Shown here piece after piece: positions 55,601 through 60,000 of a stretch of DNA of 60,000 bases. How positions within the stretch are numbered: the stretch's first letter is position 1; every line of letters starts with the position of its first letter. The position numbers were made by a program, and so were the translations under genes. Source of the stretch: Hydractinia symbiolongicarpus (lineage: Eukaryota; Cnidaria; Hydrozoa; Anthoathecata; Hydractiniidae); the NCBI RefSeq assembly GCF_029227915.1, contig NC_079883.1, forward strand, positions 15,564,001-15,624,000, given 5' to 3'. Under the pieces are notes generated by a model that worked only from the letters and a program-made list of their open reading frames with translations, had not been told where the DNA came from and searched no databases.

Positions 55601-58023
55601 TTTCTGTAGTCTATTCTTGTGTATCAATTTTTTAAAAGTGAAACAAACGCATATCTTCTTATAGCGCAAAGTATAAAGAATGACAATAACTTCGAGAAAA
55701 AGGGTCCTAACTTAGTTGAAGAAAATGAAAAAAAATTTAGAGGTAAAACTTAGAATTATGGCTGTTCATATTGGCATACTTCTTTTCCTTGTGAGCAGTC
55801 AAACAAGAAATTTAATTTTGAAATTCTTCCAAAGTAAGTTCTTTTGACTCTTCATTCTATTCAGGTCTAACTTGTTCGTAATTACCTACATACAGGCTTG
55901 AATTACGTTGTAAATGTATTTTGTAGATGAAAATGCTGAAAAAGACACAAGTAAAGCGAACACTGTAAAATTACCGAATAAAAAGAAAATGAAGAAAAGT
56001 GTACAAGTGGGAGAAAAAAGACAAACTCATCGAAACGATACATTTAAAAAAGAGAAAACTTGCGGTTAGTTCATTGCGTAACAATAAGATTTTATTCACA
56101 AAATATTATGTATTATTGGAAACATTTTCGTTTTTGAATCATTAGAGCCTTACGTTGCAAATAAAATGTTTGTTTTCAGAACAGGGCTTCGAATAAAAGC
56201 CCCTATGTAAACAAAATTTACGTGAAAAACCAACCTATTCGACTTAGATGGTCAATAGCGAAAACACGATCTCAGATTTATAGTGACGTCATAAAACATC
56301 ACACATAATATTTGTTACTAGGGAAGGACAGTATAAATAGTCAATTTTTTTAGTATTTCTGTTGTGTAAGTTAACTTTGTTACAATACCTGATTGCAAAA
56401 TGACTGAAAGCCGTTTTCCTTTTAGCACCCACGAGAAAGTATGCACTTAGAAAAGAAAAGAACGTTTCTCAAAGTATGTCTTGATTTCCATGATTTTGTG
56501 TTTTCAAAATGATATCCTGTGTTGTTTGTTTTTTGTCAGCATTTAACTTCTTTATAAACAAGTTACTGGTTGTTTGCAAAGTGATGCTTTATATTCTGAT
56601 TTTCCCTAATTTTTTCCTGATTTTTCAATAAAGTTACAATGTTTTTAACGGTTTAGAAACATCTGAAGAATCCAAACATTTTACAAATGTGAACGATGAT
56701 GAACCTTCTGAATGGTCTGAATCAAGTGAAGATAGCGAACTCGAGAATTCTGTAAAATGCACTGGTGAGGTTTTGTTAATCAACAATACTGTATAACTCC
56801 TTACTAAGAAAAATCAAAAAGTACCATATTTTTTAATTTCTTGGTCTGTCTATATATAGTATATGAAATTGCAAAAATTAGTTGATTGTACTTACCGGTG
56901 ATAAACAACAGCTAAAAAGAATAATATCTTAAAAATTGCTGCGTAATTGCCGAAAATGAAAATATTGCTAAAGTGGAATATTTTGCGTCAAATAAATGAA
57001 ATTATTGTACTTGAACACGAAAGTTTATTTGATACAACTCGCAGACAGCTTAGATCCGAAATCATCGTATCCGTTTTCACAATATTTATTTCCATATTCT
57101 TGAAATTGGAGTCCGAAAATATACAGAAACTAATAAAAAGAAATAGATTATCTTAATCCCTATAATACTTAATAATTATTAATTCGCTATTCGTCGTTAG
57201 CCCGTGGAAAATCCACGGGTTCGCCCGTCCTTTTTATACCGCATTGCGTGCTTCTCGCTATTGCGCAGCTAAGCTACCATTTTGCGTGACAGACAGACAG
57301 ACAGACGTAAACGGGTATTATAATATAGATAATTAACCTTTTTAAAATATGGAAAAAAATTCATTAAAGAAATACTGAAATAAAGAAATGAAAATGATAA
57401 TAAAGATGGCGGAATTAATGTTTGCGAATTTGTTTTCACAAACCAAAATTCCACAAATTACCAGACAAGGGCGGACATCCGCAAAGTTGAGATTCCAACA
57501 ATCTGATTAAAGATTTTCAATTGCAACTAAATGAGACTATTCGTAACTTTTTTATTTCGCATATTTCATACAATTTTTGAAAGCATCCATCCGCAAAAAT
57601 TGCTTCCGCGACAATTTCTTCTCTTCTATTGGAGGACGAAATAAGAATGAAATCATTGAAATTTGTATGCCCTTTTCGTGTATAAATTAATCTTGTAATG
57701 TTTTCTTTTACAGGTCAACAAGAAAGAAAATACATTCAATGGTCGTCAGAGCAAGAGGATAAACTATACAAAAAATTTGCAAGACATATAAAAAATAAAA
57801 AAAATGGATGGCCTTGTATGTATGACATGTATGTTTTGCACTAATTATGAAAACATGTTTTTGAATATCTAATATTTGTGTATGTGTAGGCTCTGATGAT
57901 CTGAAAAAATTCGCCAACGAGGAAGGAATTACTGTTGGAACTGTTCGAAATAAAATTAACAATGAAAGAGGAAAAATAGCACGACAAGCGGAAGCGAAAA
58001 AAAAGAAAATGAACATTGTTTAA
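43696..58023 (+). CDS. SET methyltransferase plus tyrosine-recombinase fusion gene (21 coding exons)
   Basis: Exons joined at GT/AG sites, all in phase: 43696-43728, 49319-49436, 49523-49673, 50007-50199, 50393-50446, 50573-50641, 50728-50805, 51612-51680, 51852-51902, 52287-52317, 52697-52743, 52952-53050, 53515-53550, 53683-53718, 53958-55590, 55665-55742, 55927-56064, 56426-56473, 56657-56764, 57714-57815, 57890-58023. The 3306 nt encode about 1101 residues from AAAAAATGGCC. Order: basic N-terminus, KMT5A-like SET domain, acidic Ser/Glu-rich linker, two C2HC zinc-binding motifs, Crypton-like tyrosine recombinase, acidic and basic linkers, Myb-like C-terminus. A nuclear role is inferred from the domains. 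The 5' untranslated exon may start at 43646. No lesion is seen. It may be a domesticated element or an active SET-bearing element. Confidence 0.85.
44025..44265. mobile_element. MITE with 15-bp inverted ends and 11-bp target duplication
   Basis: GAGGGTGCCGATAAG at 44025-44039 is exactly inverted at 44250-44264. TTTTATTCTAC flanks both sides (44014-44024 and 44266-44276). The 240-base core is GC-richer, with CCCGAAAA/GGGCGTTTTC words. An 11-bp duplication suggests a Mutator-like superfamily, though this is tentative. It sits in intron 1 of the SET/recombinase gene. Confidence 0.8.
44820..49270 (+). repeat. Satellite array, about 113-bp unit, in intron 1 of the SET/recombinase gene
   Basis: The unit has two TATGTCCACTTT half-motifs, one followed by GAGTTTTAAAATTTATG and the other by AGGATGATAATTTCGACATA, then a TTCAAAAATATGTAAAAAGG segment. 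Spacing between units is 113-114 bases. About 30 units lie in the regular part (about 45880-49262). The left edge (44820-45880) is diverged and interrupted by a reverse-transcriptase fragment. A variant unit with CGAGATAAAATTATTTTA recurs, and two copies of a junction with GAAAAATTTCGACTAG lie about 375 bases apart, so there is some higher-order structure. Confidence 0.93.
45181..45440 (-). pseudogene. Non-LTR reverse transcriptase fragment (motifs B and C)
   Basis: Minus-strand frames encode KVISGVPQGSALGPLIFLIF (motif B), then, after a stop and shift, SLSSFADDTRLTMKV (motif C with intact FADD) and NLVYEWSKQNN. The core between the motifs is shortened. Only about 85 residues remain of a CR1/Jockey-type polymerase. 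It interrupts the diverged edge of the satellite array and is antisense to the host gene. Confidence 0.75.
49319..50199 (+). CDS. SET-domain exons of the fusion gene
   Basis: Three exons encode a lead (SPRQTALYYCKRGTDPKSF), then the SET core: GYGVFTTLPLKHHQFVLQYP, CVDATNETRLGKYVNHSS and NAFICLFASYDIPLGTELRY followed by NYG. The NHS motif and the final Y-x-Y-G of the SET pseudoknot are present. The pattern CVDAT...NHS...L.AS.DI..G.EL.Y.YG is that of KMT5A/PR-Set7, which monomethylates histone H4 Lys20. Asn replaces Asp in the YDYG motif. No pre-SET or post-SET cysteines are seen, as in KMT5A. The target residue of this protein is unknown. Confidence 0.85.
53958..55590 (+). CDS. Large exon with two zinc-binding motifs and a tyrosine-recombinase domain
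   Basis: After RPCFVCDKKIKHSKLNRHI comes a first C2HC-type motif (C-x2-C, H, C). CTTCKGFYAKTFKARHKADC forms a second. An alpha-helical core-binding-like region follows. The catalytic half shows Arg in YNGRRGGEPSRLT (about 55037-55073), a candidate Lys strand in FQSGKGVNHLVPVFIP, NRHRLSTLIAGLG (Arg region, about 55416), YDHFGHSE (His) and a candidate nucleophile Tyr in NKTIYQAP (about 55520). The His of the H-x-x-R box appears to be Thr. This is the layout of Crypton-type tyrosine recombinases. The frame stays open for 544 codons. Confidence 0.78.
57190..57330. repeat. Dispersed repeat with CCCGTGGA hairpin and GACA units, in an intron
   Basis: CCCGTGGA (57201-57208) and TCCACGGG (57212-57219) form an 8-bp hairpin. 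Then come a GC-rich body, TACCATTTTGCGTGACAGAC with further GACA units, and ATTATAATATAG. A diverged copy lies at 13975-14085. The class is uncertain; a small non-autonomous element is likely. Confidence 0.6.
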
Positions 58024-58450
58024 TTGTGATAGAGCTTTGGTTTCTTTTATTTTTATTATTTTTACGTTACCATAAAAGTACATGTTTATAATTATTTATT
58101 ATGTTTACAAAAGTACATTTATAAAAACATGTACACTATACATGTTTTTATAAATAATGTGACAGCTTTTATCATCATCAAATTTTCTTGAGTATACTCT
58201 AAAAAATTCAAGTCTAAACAACACATCACTCCGTCACCCCTTAGACGGGGAGAAAGGCAAGAAAAAGTGTTAAAGTCACGAGGATAATTTCTATACAGGT
58301 TTCAATCATGTTTTAACAATCAAAATGTATGATCAACGATAATTTAATTCAACTCTCCCCCCTCTCCCATGAAAAATATTTTGAACTGTGTGGTTTTCAT
58401 AACTGTATGTGATAAGAAAACTGGCTCTCATAAGTGAAGTATATCTTTTA
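58024..58450. other. Noncoding DNA after the SET/recombinase gene
   Basis: Presumed 3' untranslated region and flank. There are ATAAAA-type words but no canonical AATAAA close to the stop. An imperfect inverted repeat around ACATGTTTATAA / TTATAAAAACATGT lies at about 58081-58155. Confidence 0.4.
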
Positions 58451-58809
58451 AGGGGATTAATTTTCGCGGGTATTAAGTTTCGCGGTTTTTTCGGAGTTTT
58501 TCCAAAAACGCGAAAATACGTCGCCGCGAAAAGTTTAAATATCCCTGATCTGGGAAATTTCCAAATCGGCCTGATACAAAAGACAATGATGTATAACTTT
58601 CTCTGGGACATTTTCCTTTCTCTTCTGTATGTTGTTTCGAAATAACTCACCGGAATAGTTGTTTTTCCAAATTTGCATAATTCGCAAAAATAAGTTACCG
58701 CGAAATTTTCTTCAACACTAAATTTGTGAAAATAAATTCCCTTTTTTCCCGCCAAATTCTAGTAAAAAAAAATTCTGCGAAAATAAGTCCCCGCGAAAAT
58801 TAATTCCCT
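58451..58809. mobile_element. MITE with AGGGGATTAATTTTCGCGGG ends
   Basis: The left end AGGGGATTAATTTTCGCGGG and the right end CCGCGAAAATTAATTCCCT are inverted copies with one difference. Further CGCGAAAA/TTTTCGCG words recur inside in both orientations. No coding frame is present. GAAG(TA)TATCTT-like words flank both sides, but the target duplication is not exact. Confidence 0.7.
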
Positions 58810-60000
58810 GAAGGTATCTTGTTTACACAGTTATTTCTCGTTTATTCGTGATATAGTTCGTACAAGGTGATACATTTAGGAAGGTTTAAGGCGTTAAACA
58901 GATTATCATTTAGCGTACGTTTCTTGATTTCTCAGTCCTTCCTTACGCAGCCCCATTATATAACTAGTGTCAAATGAGAAAAAGGAAAAGGAAGTTAATT
59001 TCTGTGGAATTAGTAAGATATAACTGCTTGGTTATCCAGGTTCGTTTATTTAAATTCGAAGAAGCAGCAAATGATTAATCGTTTTTTGTTTTTTTGTTTG
59101 CATATAAAAATGTATGAAAATACTGAATTTTATGTGTTTACCCTTTTTTTTCATTTTTACCCTTGTTCTGTTGTTTTTAATAACGCATATTATAGATTTA
59201 GGTGTTCTTCTTTCTTTTTTGATTTTTGTTATGTTCAAAGGAGTCTATTACTACGCATGTCATGTGTTTGGAAGTTTCAGGAATACACTTTTATTTTGAC
59301 ACTCTTAGTTTTGTATCTTTTTAAACAAACCCAGCAGCCTTAAAAACCTCAAAATCTTAAAAAAATTTAAGGAAAATTTATAACCCGTAGTTACTACATC
59401 ATAGCAAAAACAGTATAAGTTGTGTTCGTTTGCAAACTACAAAATGTCTTGAAAGGGTTTTTTTTACTGATTGTATGCTGGGAAATCATGGCCTTTCCAC
59501 TCAGTGACTCAGGGCAAAGAATATAGAATTCAATGAAAAGTCAGGGAAAAATTTGGTTTAAAAGCTGTATGTGAACCCTGTAAAAAACGTATCGGATCGA
59601 ATACATGCAAAAGCAACAGTTTTAATGCCCTTAATGTTGCTTAAGATCCTCTTTACAAAGCGCAATTGTTGCATTCGTTGTTTGTTGGTTTTGTACCCAC
59701 ATAAACCACTTCCACGCATTTTGCTGCTTCATTAAGCTAGTTCTTAAATTGTAACCAAACTTTTGGTACAAATTCACATACTCTTAAATACATGTTAAGG
59801 ATGCTATAATTTGTGTTTTTTCCTTTATATTTTTTCTCCGAACTGGACAGCTGCTAACGTGTGCTTCTTTTTTGTTTTCATACAGATTATAAAAAATATC
59901 ACTTACAACAATGAGACAAATGTCTTTAAAAAGACAATATTGCAGTTCAATATTAATAATTATCAGATGATCGGGTTTAACGCTCATGTATATAAAATAT
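58810..60000. other. AT-rich DNA to the window end
   Basis: No gene, RNA or repeat is supported. The small open frames at 59050-59343 are hydrophobic because of T-rich sequence and lie on both strands. Confidence 0.4.

Overview
The window looks like an animal nuclear genome, most likely a cnidarian and perhaps a hydrozoan. The background is very AT-rich, host genes have many small exons with clean GT/AG introns, and repeats of many classes fill introns and intergenic space. The species call rests on resemblance of the transposon protein families to those I know from cnidarians and was not tested by any search.

Layout: (1) About 1-9.6 kb is the right-hand part of a decayed Polinton/Maverick (virus-like, self-synthesising DNA transposon). 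It is more GC-rich than its surroundings. It carries a protein-primed type B DNA polymerase, a retroviral-type integrase, remnants of the major capsid protein and packaging ATPase, zinc-binding proteins, a BRO-like protein and several small membrane proteins. Nearly every gene has frameshifts, stops or internal deletions. (2) 10.5-12.2 kb is a non-autonomous DNA transposon with terminal inverted repeats and a TAA target duplication. (3) About 15.2-34.7 kb (+) is a host gene that I reconstruct exon by exon as TSEN54, a subunit of the tRNA-splicing endonuclease. Its 8.8-kb fifth intron (in my numbering) holds a dead CR1-like retrotransposon with a 2A-like peptide, a transposase remnant and a 177-bp (GGGA)n tract. 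(4) 34.7-43.6 kb is intergenic: two long (TA)n tracts, one inside a perfect 44-bp inverted repeat, a pogo/Tigger-like transposase remnant and dispersed repeats. (5) 43.7-58.0 kb (+) is a second host-type gene of at least 21 coding exons. It encodes a KMT5A-like SET methyltransferase domain, two C2HC-type zinc-binding motifs, a Crypton-like tyrosine-recombinase domain and a C-terminal Myb-like segment. Its 5.6-kb first intron contains a MITE, a reverse-transcriptase fragment and a satellite array of about 113-bp units. (6) 58.0-60.0 kb is noncoding with one MITE.

The most interesting object is the SET plus tyrosine-recombinase gene. It is either a domesticated recombinase fused to a histone-methyltransferase domain, analogous in design to SETMAR, or a mobile element carrying a SET domain. 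Unlike the Polinton and CR1 copies, its frame is intact across 21 exons, so it is probably under selection. Both host genes are split into exons too short to stand out as open frames, and were found by joining splice sites in phase.
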